Shown here: one piece after another, positions 11,701 through 16,949 of the stretch
Layout: the number at the start of each line of letters is the position of its first letter
Position numbering within the stretch: position 1 is the stretch's first letter
From: Jannaschia pohangensis
GTDB taxonomy: Bacteria; Pseudomonadota; Alphaproteobacteria; Rhodobacterales; Rhodobacteraceae
Reading direction: 5' to 3'
Length of the DNA: 64,000 bases
Assembly: GCF_900113875.1 (NCBI RefSeq)
Contig: NZ_FORA01000003.1
Location: forward strand, 1-64,000
Notes under the pieces: generated by a model
What the model saw: only the letters and a program-made list of their open reading frames with translations
Databases searched by the model: none
What the model was told of the DNA's origin: nothing
Translations under genes and position numbers: made by a program

Positions 11701-12136
11701 CTACGGACGCGATCGTGGAGAGGACGGGTACACGACAAGCGGATTGGGGCTCGCACCGACCAAGATGAAAACAGGCATCGAAAGCTTGGGGACCAGACGC
11801 CTTTGTCTTGCGCACGCCGCTGATGTCGAACGTCGCGACGTAGGTGCCGGGACCTCTGCCTTCTACCACCAGGTGACCGGGGGCCACCCTGAACGCTTCT
11901 GAGAAGTCACCGCCGTATTTCGTCAATGTGACGATTTGACCTGTCTGCCCATCGTTCTGGAGCCGCCAGTACGTCGTGTTCTCGCCGCTGACACCGAGAC
12001 TCGTCAGGTTGTCGGCACGCACAACACCGGCAGGAAACGCGAGCAGAAAGAGGACCAACAGTAGAGGAAGCTTCAGAGGCGACGCGGAACACACTGGCAA
12101 GAACTCGCGCAAAGCGCGCCCTGTCGAATTAAACAT
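2765..12136 (-). CDS. Giant Sec-secreted Rhs/YD-repeat protein with PKD-like and FG-GAP repeats and a C-terminal toxin tip
   Basis: About 3123 residues. ATG 12136 is chosen because it starts a clear signal peptide (positive N-end, hydrophobic LPLLLVLFLLAFPAG, VRA|D cleavage near 41); the open frame upstream has no such signal. Order of parts: Ig/PKD/cadherin-like repeats at about residues 210-1120 (recurring DPDGD and Y.F.LTVSDG); a carboxypeptidase-regulatory-like module at about 1120-1200; a region with GRGWSIAGL near 1500; FG-GAP/VCBS repeats at about 1570-1910 (DINGDDLPD, DLDGDGDID, DANGDGIPD); more than 20 YD repeats at about 1935-2780; the Rhs core ending DPSGL at 2937; and a 186-residue variable tip with GHNGGP, GWQKM and VHYQWNPGTG. 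YD repeats form a shell that holds the tip. Tip activity is not identified. An immunity candidate follows with a 4-nt overlap. Confidence 0.87.
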   Translation of the reverse strand: MFNSTGRALREFLPVCSASPLKLPLLLVLFLLAFPAGVVRADNLTSLGVSGENTTYWRLQNDGQTGQIVTLTKYGGDFSEAFRVAPGHLVVEGRGPGTYVATFDISGVRKTKASGPQAFDACFHLGRCEPQSACRVPVLSTIASVGKPVYLDPLEAIAGLELDELAVSWRWLDRPAVSVADFSDPAAVRPAFTADVPGTWRAAAEIRDAAVTDGVVLRTVEIVAGTEGVPPQSRVRAVGVPSIMDRLTLDGSDSFDPDGDALRYAWTVEKKPDGSAVTIEDTAEPFVDVAFDVVGDYVFGLTVTDTTGLVSSTSCVAATYQEGSEEGLRFRTSYDRNLSNDGGPRVVFDLGAVEDKTGDIVIPDFDVNGGGEQSFDTLRFVFGGRAYDLSKRRDFFNFVREIERDGDSLTDALISPDPSVADLTLRFGEAPALTVTLENVIGKDLQRQPLIARSVDFYEPRRGRQVAPNAALQFAERRALPTSTRVSPYASSDIDGDRLMGTLDLISAPGRVASSTVTRQDGTLDLLAPQDGEYIVRARISDGLTPSDTYQRLVVGEGPIAPVARIEASTSAAGQAFSFDGSQSYDFDGDTITWSWALIHRPAGSQADLAAFATPTTTLTPDVDGTYIVQLIVSDGVISSMPQTRAVVVGAPRPSVDAGPDLLRSGDGAVSPIAAASSETANFEWSVTGFVMGSEDAALSTPAAANPILTLSDAAAGAVLQVVATDGPLASRPDTVLVGYGNLPPQFSRARNIDAVGGEEITVAGTDYAVDPNGDAMRFQWSILSKPAGSATAFAEQLIEAETVAFIPDRIGTYLIQMQVDDGIWAADPIVISVLVSNSAPVAVASVPAQAFVGEILSLDATSSSDPDGNFLTYSWTNTSSPVGSTSVVIGGDAAVTAFQPDVPGLYTFELTVSDGIASNSVTSTLDVPNRAPVAALTGPSEAFVGDDVILDATGSSDPDGQGLTFSYEILSAPDGSTPTLVALDDGSSAGFSADRRGVYRIAVTVSDGTLESTAEISVSAGARNTAPILGELLAEYTVELGLKLSLDVSAFDAEGDTLTFTVTPLPLVENASFDAATGLLSFRPEAGQEGRYDLTVTVSDGRLTDTADVSVLVIPADAGETAVNGRLLDAVDFAAGIETPVVGVPVRIETAALDTVSDADGRFRFGGLTGRSDQVIVSPTGGASGYATVSRVVQITENQDRDIDPEILLVPLNQGCSPVVAGTPTILTSSVAGIRATLPADSVTDSSGAAYAGEVCLGTLPQLFQPTGMPDDVQACHTFALDAPGARFNAPVAVTANNVDGLAEGAALDVWRMGAGGTRFIPVSEGSVEAGGATVTASVVLADGGAMISLLPLRPTSIPSEDMVDGHNRTLTPFEGDLEQTYVLPGYRAFDEGQAVALAYHSTAADPTLIVAGDVTIDARASLPQTLMTQLDLAGVTVSDGRQWNPRDLASGSAPALLGERVTLRQPSTIDAQSITSGRYPYSFTTRAKYACSTVGASHDGELYIQNEVESTYGRGWSIAGLQKLVVDRQGRSLSIISDDAVAVFESEPTLTEFDPEPFVFPARGPGRLAIGDINGDDLPDVVWPDSGTGSVGLLRNLGRRGFEDVELLAVGDPNVVPNTGSWTPNLTAVEVIDRDMDGFNDLAFGFQLEDRFGYRNGLSGGGFASFDRAGVGDGTNFLDAIVVDLDSDGIEDVVRSHTAGGRFSLQRAIIVDWGNTARRIESTIIHQRSLFSGDGGAIQLEAGDLDGDGDIDLAFRTVRGIDLLANTGQRSFTLSDADLGGAFPNLFGEYLKLIDIDGNGSEEILYSTSSALSLFSASRVSLGSLPRPPQASSAMPISIADANGDGIPDIVASTGGAVHVYEGRGDGTFAPFETGLLPFGFGDLEVVDLDGDGSLDAVTTQRFQNTIFFSKPSLTGRLISGDGEFSTLTRLDDGTWERRYTDGTRVLFNAEGLQVAEVDQQGNRREFAYGLNGRLETVTDQVGGVTSFAYDALGRMASITDDAGRITTFEYDDQVDIPTMLGLTEPDGATVAFEYDDRGRLVSTTNQNGNETRYAFDATGRLSGATLPDGSSISMQIASSLGLASLDTPGTLRVVAPEDRITTVTDRRGEETQVEVNSFGAIVRMTDPLGRETRIARDDANLVTRVDRPSTGSPTGRLIDEMAYDARGNVVLRREAVGTTAVRTTRYEYEPVFSRLTEMTDSEGFGTTYEYDSFGELIRMVDAEGGITTMVLTEEGKLASRTDENGRTTSYTYDDDQNMTSMTYPDGTITRIEYDARGNMVTVIEAEGLPEERRVLRTFDDLNRMLTVEVTGPDGAQIDGITRYTYDAAGNVATITDETGLVTTMTYDALERLVTVDDPAEGLITRVYDEAGDVVRHIDGTGAEHDYVYDDIGRMIEVTDPEGFVKRFEYDLRDNILAVTDGRAGRTVFAYDPLDRMTGRTDPLGRTIARSYDGRDNLTVLTRENGQVETATYDGLSRRTQVVTPDNTLTYGYDPVGNLIAAADGDSRLTMAYDVRDRLVAMTTDGTVGPQPEITLTYTYDALSRRTSMSDSLGGTTTYAYDPESRLTNLTAPWGTAFSFGYDGEGRRTSFTSTSGRVSTMGYTNGLLSSLTHAQASVPVLDLDYGYAADGKLTTIIDELTPSASRRLSYDSLDRLVQVDRGSDVADGSGSGALLPVEDYAYDEEGNRFASHLSDLHVSNAHNQLTEDDDYTYFYDDRGNRVSRVSKADGVVESYGYDSQNRLVSYTDGVTTATYAYDALDRRIAKTVDGSVEAYVLDAWSLDPTASEVVMDFEGGTLARRWLHGPRVDEPLEVEDYAGTTAPGSGSLRALLANRLGSIAIAVSVATGAVASEVEYDSFGQRSYVTGTEADATRYGYTGREHDAESGLIYYRARHYDPALGQFLQQDPIGFAAGDLNLYAYVENDPFNATDPSGLSSSLQFGSMAGAAAAGGAAICAATDPCRSSVGGIFSGLMSLLGQINAAISQVPGHLEEWRTRQGESPPIGHNGGPEEPRWPVPYIPDISNDEEYLDISTANPDQWTEPQTLREQMAMETALNSPASGRVLLRMNNDPRFAASDGWQKMQLTVRGGNGSTATVHYQWNPGTGTVADIKIVGSVGGWP
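3324..3738 (-). repeat. Rhs core direct repeat, copy in the full-length rhs gene
   Basis: Partner of 1961-2375. It covers the end of the Rhs core. Recombination between the two copies would exchange the present C-terminal tip and immunity gene for the Hint-type tip. Confidence 0.9.
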
Positions 12137-12295
12137 CTTGATTTCCCGTGGCCATGCAATCCTCACAGCGAAGTTACCCCGCGATATTCGGAAGGCAATA
12201 CTCTTTTGCCGCAAGTGGACGGGTGAGACCCTCCGGCTGCATATTGTGAGCAACTGGTCTGCAAGGCCTTCAGAACATGTCTCATAACGAACATC

Positions 12296-12774
12296 ATGGG
12301 GCTCAGAACCCCTCAACCGGCCAATATCACCGCCGCGACCTCCTCCGGCGGCGGCTTCGCAGGCCTGCACGTGGCCGAGTACGGAGGGGATGCGGTCCTC
12401 CCTGCCCGGGACGCGAATCGGGGCATCCGCATCCCGACCCCGGATGTAGCCACGCCGCTCGACACGCGGCCGGGCTTCGGCCGGACCCTGTCGGACCTGG
12501 GCCTCCCGGTCTCGACCGGTCCGGCCTTTCGGCCGATTTCGTCACCGGTCTGACGGCCTATCTCGGGACGACGCTTGTGAACGCGCATAGCCGCACGACC
12601 TTAGGGACGACACAGATCAAAGCCGCCGACCTGCGCGCCCTGCCGTGCCCCTCCCCCCATGTTCTCTCCAATCTCGGGGCATGGGCCGCGCGGCAGTCTT
12701 CGTGGCCGGATGACACCGCTCTCGACGATCGTCTTGACGATCTGCTGGAAGGCCCGGCCGCCCGCGACCTGTGA
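12296..12774 (+). pseudogene. Decayed adenine-specific DNA methyltransferase (Eco57I-like) C-terminal fragment
   Basis: Two frames hold consecutive pieces of one family. The frame from 12296 gives GIRIPTPDVATPLDTRPGFG and then SDLGLPVSTGP, the latter resembling the L-G...V-S-T-G-P motif of Eco57I-type methylases. The frame from about 12541 gives FVTGLTAYLGTTLVNAH followed by TTQIKAADLRALP, resembling the late 'LNSTLVN..FR...G.TQVNATDLR' block. The material between these motifs is missing and the frame changes, so an internal deletion plus frameshift is inferred. The catalytic NPPY region is absent. This is probably the remnant of a restriction-modification or phage-defence gene lost during island decay. 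Family assignment is from memory of motifs. Confidence 0.55.
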
Positions 12775-12829
12775 AGGCGGCAGGGCCGGGCGCCTCGCTC
12801 GACCGCGAGGACGCAAGCGATGATCGCGG

Positions 12830-13114
12830 CTACGCCCCGCGCAGGGTTTCCAACTGCCTGCGCAGCCGCGCGATCTCGACGCCCGGATCGGGCCGCTCGG
12901 CGAGTACGCGGACGGCGTCGGCGACCTGCGTCATGGCGGAAGCGCAGGCGACGAGGTCGCCGCGGATGGCGGAGAGGTCCGCGAGCATCCGCTCGATCGG
13001 CTCGGCGACAGGGCGCTCGCTGCGATCGAGGAGCGCCTCGACCGCGTCAAGGAGCCGGCGGACATCTGCGTGGAGCGCGTCGTGCGGGCCGGGCGTGCGA
13101 GTGTGATGGGTCAT
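12830..13114 (-). CDS. Small helical protein downstream of relaxase, unknown function
   Basis: 94 residues starting MTHHTRTPGPHDALHADVRR. Apart from the start it is predicted helical with heptad-like leucine spacing (VRRLLDAVEALLDRSER; IARLRRQLETLRGA), so it is probably a coiled coil. It is the third gene after mobC-relaxase on the same strand, 45 bp after the relaxase stop, and may be a mobilisation accessory. No family recognised. Confidence 0.5.
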   Translation of the reverse strand: MTHHTRTPGPHDALHADVRRLLDAVEALLDRSERPVAEPIERMLADLSAIRGDLVACASAMTQVADAVRVLAERPDPGVEIARLRRQLETLRGA

Positions 13115-13159
13115 GGCAGTGTTCCGTTTCTGGAAGTTGGGGAGCGAGACGAAGTCGCG

Positions 13160-14494
13160 TCAGGGCGCGGGGCCATCGTCGTGGTTCGGCAGAGTCGGCC
13201 CTTCGACTTCGGTTCCGACCCTCTTGGGACGTGGGATCGGCGACATCGCAGCCAGGGCGGCGAGGGAACGGCGGACCTTGTCGAAGCCGCCTCCGGCCGC
13301 CCATCCGGCCAAGGCATGTGTCACCGCGTCGTATCCGGCGACATGGGCGATCCGGTCAAAGAGCCGTTCCGCGAGTCGGCGCAGGGTGAGCCCGGCGGAG
13401 AGGACGGGCGCGGCCGGAACGCGAAGGATCGCGGCGGGGTCGACGAGATCGGATGGCCGCGTGATGTCTGGGCCGTAGACCCGGGCATTCTCCGCCGCCC
13501 GCGCGGTCCAGGCGGCGCGCAGCCGCTCCAGTGCCGCGGCGAGGACCTGCTCCCGCGCCGCGAGGACCATGGGATCGGGCGGCGTCGGGGCCGCGTCGCA
13601 GAGCGTCCCGTGGAAGATCAGGGGCGTCCCTTCAGCCCCATCCTTCGGGGCCAGCACGATGGCGTCGTCGCGCAGCCCGCCGACCTGCCAACCGAGATCG
13701 TCCAGCATCGGGGCGAGCCCGTCGAGCAGACCCGCCCGGTCCGTCGCCCCGCCCCGGGCGATGGACTTGGCCGCGAGAAGCAATCGCGGCCGCGCGTCCT
13801 CCTGGTCGAGGCGCGCGCCCTCTCTTGGGTCGAGTCGCCCGTCTTCGCGATCATCCCCCTGCCCGCGTCGCGCTTCGATCCAGCGCCCGAGCGCCGCGGC
13901 GCGCCGCTCGAGCCACGACGGTCCGCGGACAGCGGCGGCGTTGCGGGGATCGCGCGGGTCGTGCCAGCTGAAGGCCCCGTTGAGCGTGTCCTCGAAGGCG
14001 GCCCAGGCCACCCGGCTCGCGGCGACGGGCGGGTGCGGGTTGAAGGCCCGGGGAATGCGCCGACCGGAAGCCGTCGGGACCATCACGCAGGCCGGGACAA
14101 GGATATTGATCTCCAGCCGCCCGGTATGGAGATGGGTACTCACGAGCACCGGCGGACGTGCCTCGGGGGCGAATCCGGAATGGGCCGTTTCCATCCACAA
14201 CTCGATCGCCGCGTCGATCCTGCGGAGAGTCTCCCGGTCGCGTCGACGCCATTTCTCAATATCGACTTCGTTTTTCGCAAAGCTGAGCGTCGCGCATCTG
14301 TAGCGCCGTTCCGTCTCCAATATGTCGATCGTCCGGGCGACGATCCGGGGATCACCGCGCAGGATCTCCGGAGCCGGATCGCGGGCGATGCGGTCACGCC
14401 GCCCGCCGATCACCACGGGGACGGTCTCGTCGAGAAGGTAGCCAATCACGCGGCGCGCGGTGCCGCCGGTATGGCGCGACCAGACGAGGATCAC
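13160..14494 (-). CDS. Relaxase / mobilisation nuclease (MobA/VirD2-like)
   Basis: 444 residues from a GTG start that overlaps the mobC stop (GTGA). The N-terminus has RHTGGTARRVIGYLLD, then PEILRGDP, a SFAKNEVD strand, and the histidine-containing block HLHTGRLEINILVPA followed by RAFNPHPP, which I read as the metal-binding H-x-H and downstream part of a plasmid relaxase. A catalytic tyrosine would be expected near the N-terminus; the best candidate is Y19 in VIGYLLD. The C-terminal half is alanine/arginine-rich and variable. It would nick oriT on one strand to start conjugal transfer and remain covalently attached. No type IV secretion genes are visible, so the element is mobilisable rather than self-transmissible within this window. 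Confidence 0.72.
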   Translation of the reverse strand: MILVWSRHTGGTARRVIGYLLDETVPVVIGGRRDRIARDPAPEILRGDPRIVARTIDILETERRYRCATLSFAKNEVDIEKWRRRDRETLRRIDAAIELWMETAHSGFAPEARPPVLVSTHLHTGRLEINILVPACVMVPTASGRRIPRAFNPHPPVAASRVAWAAFEDTLNGAFSWHDPRDPRNAAAVRGPSWLERRAAALGRWIEARRGQGDDREDGRLDPREGARLDQEDARPRLLLAAKSIARGGATDRAGLLDGLAPMLDDLGWQVGGLRDDAIVLAPKDGAEGTPLIFHGTLCDAAPTPPDPMVLAAREQVLAAALERLRAAWTARAAENARVYGPDITRPSDLVDPAAILRVPAAPVLSAGLTLRRLAERLFDRIAHVAGYDAVTHALAGWAAGGGFDKVRRSLAALAAMSPIPRPKRVGTEVEGPTLPNHDDGPAP

Positions 14495-14832
14495 CGGCCC
14501 CGCCCCGATGTGGCGTCCAGCGCCCGGATCAAGCGGTCGTCGATACGGTCGAGCGCGCCGCAGATGTGCAGCGTCTGGACCGGTGTGGTCCCTTCGATGA
14601 CCGACGCGAGCAGGTCAAGGATGCCGTCCATGGCAAGGCGCATCTCGTCGATCAGCTCCCCCGCGTCGGGAGTGGACGAGACCGGCGTGTCGAGCGCGGC
14701 CTCCGCGACGTAGCGCGAGCGCGACACGGCCCGCGCCGCCGCCGCCGCGCCGATGGCGGCCCATTCGCGGTCCGTCAGATGGATGCGCCGCGGCCTTGTC
14801 GGGACCGCACTTCTCGGGCGTCGTCTCGTCAT
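14491..14832 (-). CDS. MobC-like relaxosome accessory protein
   Basis: 113 residues with a basic N-terminus (MTRRRPRSAVPTRPRR) and a ribbon-helix-helix-like segment IHLTDREWAAIGAAAAARAV with SRSRYVAEAAL, characteristic of MobC proteins that open oriT DNA for the relaxase. The C-terminal part is a helical dimerisation-like region. It overlaps the relaxase GTG by 4 nt, which indicates translational coupling. It is placed next to the likely oriT spacer at 14833-15235. Confidence 0.7.
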   Translation of the reverse strand: MTRRRPRSAVPTRPRRIHLTDREWAAIGAAAAARAVSRSRYVAEAALDTPVSSTPDAGELIDEMRLAMDGILDLLASVIEGTTPVQTLHICGALDRIDDRLIRALDATSGRGR

Positions 14833-15235
14833 CGTTTCTCCTACCGGCCCCGGATGCGGCCTCTCGCTGTGCGGACGACGGGATATCGTTCATCAAGTTT
14901 AAGAATGAAGAATGATGACGCGCGCAGGGAAGGCGCGGCGGTGCCTCGAGTGTGGATAACTCTGGTGAAGAGAGGTCGGGCAGAGAAGGCCTCAGGAGGG
15001 TCACATCTCAGCGATACAGGGAGTTCGGCCCCCTCGCGCTGCATCGCTCAGCTAGGAAGGCAACTTTCAAAGAATGACGAGCGAACGGACCCGAGCGTGG
15101 GATGCACGCGAAGATCACATATCGTAATACGCAACTCGGCAGGCTCGTTCGGCCTGGACGAGCGCGCCCAAGGGAGACCGGATCGTCGGGTGCGAATGAC
15201 GGATCCGCCAGACGGCCGCACTAGCGCGCCGCGTC
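14833..15235. other. 403-bp non-coding spacer, candidate oriT region
   Basis: No convincing gene is present here. It separates the mobC-relaxase operon from a divergently relevant RHH gene and contains an AT-rich patch near 14885-14915 in otherwise GC-rich DNA. It also has an imperfect long inverted repeat: arms CTCAGCGATACAG (15007-15019) and CTGCATCGCTCAG (15039-15051), 11 of 13 positions pairing, with a 19-nt loop. Position upstream of mobC and the inverted repeat are typical of oriT. The nic site cannot be located by eye. Confidence 0.4.
15007..15051. repeat. Imperfect inverted repeat, possible relaxosome site
   Basis: Two 13-nt arms match at 11 positions around a 19-nt GC-rich loop. It lies between mobC and the RHH gene. 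It could be an oriT inverted repeat or a transcription terminator-like hairpin; no T-run follows on either strand. Confidence 0.4.
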
Positions 15236-15442
15236 TCAGTCTTCGTCTCGCAGCTCCAGGGCAGCATCGTTGTCCCGCACGTCATATCCCTGCCCGCGCA
15301 GGTGCCGCGTCAAGATGCGGCGGATCATCTCCGGTCGCGAGGGATCGTCATCAGCCCCCGCGATCAGGTCATCGAGCGCGTCGAGCATCGTCTGATGAAC
15401 GCGCAGCATGACCTGGTGAGTGTTTCTCTTCGGCGGTGCCAT
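15236..15442 (-). CDS. Ribbon-helix-helix DNA-binding protein
   Basis: 68 residues starting MAPPKRNTHQVMLRVHQTML. The basic strand QVMLRV followed by two helices (LDALDDLIAGADDD, SRPEMIRRILTRHLRGQG) is an Arc/MetJ-type RHH. The acidic C-terminus (AALELRDED) is typical of small plasmid regulators and antitoxins. AGGAAT lies about 10 nt upstream of the ATG. No toxin gene is adjacent, so a role as repressor of the divergent gene set starting at 15608 or in plasmid functions is more likely than a toxin-antitoxin pair. Confidence 0.6.
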   Translation of the reverse strand: MAPPKRNTHQVMLRVHQTMLDALDDLIAGADDDPSRPEMIRRILTRHLRGQGYDVRDNDAALELRDED

Positions 15443-15506
15443 GATCGGGATTCCTGTTTCGACACGTGGCAGAACAAGCGTCGAAGACCAGACGCTCAGT
15501 TTCGTG

Positions 15507-15534
15507 TTGACATTGTGATACTGATATTGCAATA
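15507..15534 (+). promoter_or_regulatory. Candidate promoter/operator between divergent RHH gene and island operon
   Basis: TTGACA at 15507-15512 is a perfect -35 hexamer in an AT-rich stretch, but the matching -10 is weak (around 15530). The perfect palindrome TATTGCAATA (15525-15534) overlaps that -10 region and could be an operator for the divergently encoded RHH protein. Confidence 0.35.
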
Positions 15535-15607
15535 GGTAAGCGGGCGATGCAGGGGCGGCAACCCCCGCACCGTCCTGACCACAACCGATCCAGCTAGGAG
15601 ATCGACC

Positions 15608-16138
15608 ATGGCTGATGCCGTCCTTACCATCCTCTTCGCGGGGGATGCACCCCGTTCCCATTCCATTCCGTGCCTCGTCTTCGGGCGCGCAGTCCAGGCC
15701 GTGGAGCGGCTGCTCCAGGCCGACACGCGTGCGGCCGGTCTGCCCTACGGCGACCCGGCATATGGCCGCGCGCCGGGGCATGCCGATCGCCAGCTCGTCC
15801 GGGCGATCGACGCGACCGCACGCGCCGCCGGGCATGCCGACGACGACCGCTACCGCGCCGCCGCGGAGATTATGCATGCGATGCTGATCTCGACCGACCC
15901 GGGTCATCTGCGCGACGGCCTCGCCGAGATGCGCCGGTTCGAGCTGCACGCCTACATCCTCGCCGACCGGACGATCCGGTTGTCGATCCTTCGCGCCGCG
16001 GGCGTCATGGAGAGCCTCCATCGCACCTGGACGACAGACAGGGATATCGAAGTCGACGATCTCGCGGCCGCGCACGATATCCAGGGCGAGGATGCCTGGG
16101 ATCTGTTCGCTGATCCGACGGCGTTGATGCCCGGCTGA
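15608..16138 (+). CDS. Unknown protein, first gene of the nuclease/AAA-protease set
   Basis: 176 residues starting MADAVLTILFAGDAPRSHSI, preceded by AGGAG 8 nt upstream. It is mostly helical in appearance with an acidic C-terminus (DREIEVDD-like; DIQGEDAWDLFADP). No motif or family is recognised. It lies in the same direction as the nuclease and protease genes, with a 125-bp gap before the nuclease reading frame, and has the same GC-rich codon use. Function unknown. Confidence 0.6.
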   Translation: MADAVLTILFAGDAPRSHSIPCLVFGRAVQAVERLLQADTRAAGLPYGDPAYGRAPGHADRQLVRAIDATARAAGHADDDRYRAAAEIMHAMLISTDPGHLRDGLAEMRRFELHAYILADRTIRLSILRAAGVMESLHRTWTTDRDIEVDDLAAAHDIQGEDAWDLFADPTALMPG

Positions 16139-16263
16139 CCGCTCCCGCCGACAAGGGCCGCGCAAAGCGGTCCGCGCCAGGGCAGGCCCGGGATCTCGCC
16201 TCGTCCGACACGCAACCCCGGTAGACGAGCCCGGTCCTGCATTGTCCGCACCATGACGGTCGG

Positions 16264-16890
16264 GTGCGTTCGCGCGCGCCCGTCCCGCCTGCCCCGTCCA
16301 CCCGACGATCCCCAACCAGGAGACAGCCTTTCGCCCATCCCACCTCCTCGTCTTTCCAACTCCCGCTCTTCGAACACCTCGCGCCCCGGACGAGCGTCCC
16401 GCCACCGGGCGCGGCCTACGACGACCTCGCCGCCTACCCGCACGTCTCGACAGCGGTCCTCGCCCATCACGCTTGCCTGATCGGCCAGGCCGGCGCGGCC
16501 GTCGTCGACAGCGTCCTGCTCGCCCGGGGCATTCCCGTGCTCCCGGCCCCCGACGGGCAGTCCTACGATCGGCTCGCCCTGATCCGCGGCGATCCCGTCA
16601 CCGTCCAAATCAAGACCACCTCGCATCCCGGTGCCGACGGCCGGTACCTTTGGAATATCGCCTGCGGCTACCGCGGTTCTCCCCGCGGCCGGCGGCCCTA
16701 TGCGCGGCACGCCTTCGGGCTCCTGGCATGCGTTGTTCTTCCGGTCTCCGCGGTCTTGTTCGTCGCCCCGGGCGCGACCCGGGTCACCCTGCATCCACGC
16801 GATGTCCCCGGCCTCATACGCGATCCGCTTGCCAGCTTGCGTGACGCACTCGACGCCATCGGCATCGACGCGCCGCAGCCCCCTCCGTGA
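16264..16890 (+). CDS. Putative PD-(D/E)XK-fold nuclease-like protein
   Basis: 208 residues if the GTG at 16264 is used. The true start may be near 16330, where AGGAG precedes the conserved-looking SSSFQLPLFEHLAP but no ATG follows. The core has a helix with QAGAAVVDSVLLARGIPVLP, then YDRLALIRG and VTVQIKTT. The D followed by a strand with Q-x-K matches the D...(D/E/Q)xK signature of group-I-intron-type PD-(D/E)XK domains. A later RHAFGLLACVVL resembles the final structural strand. It may bind or cut DNA. The stop overlaps a possible GTG of the next gene (GTGA). Confidence 0.5.
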   Translation: MRSRAPVPPAPSTRRSPTRRQPFAHPTSSSFQLPLFEHLAPRTSVPPPGAAYDDLAAYPHVSTAVLAHHACLIGQAGAAVVDSVLLARGIPVLPAPDGQSYDRLALIRGDPVTVQIKTTSHPGADGRYLWNIACGYRGSPRGRRPYARHAFGLLACVVLPVSAVLFVAPGATRVTLHPRDVPGLIRDPLASLRDALDAIGIDAPQPPP

Positions 16891-16949
16891 ACAACGCGCC
16901 CGACATCGCCCTTCGCCCCTCCCTGTCCCTTCGCCCTCCGGAGCCCAAC

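Noticed and set aside
12137-12370. N-terminal extension of the rhs frame to 12370
   Set aside because: The extra 78 residues are basic and without motif, and they would bury the clear signal peptide that starts at 12136.
13070-14713. 547-codon plus-strand frame
   Set aside because: Antisense to the relaxase, which has the recognisable motifs and the operon overlap.
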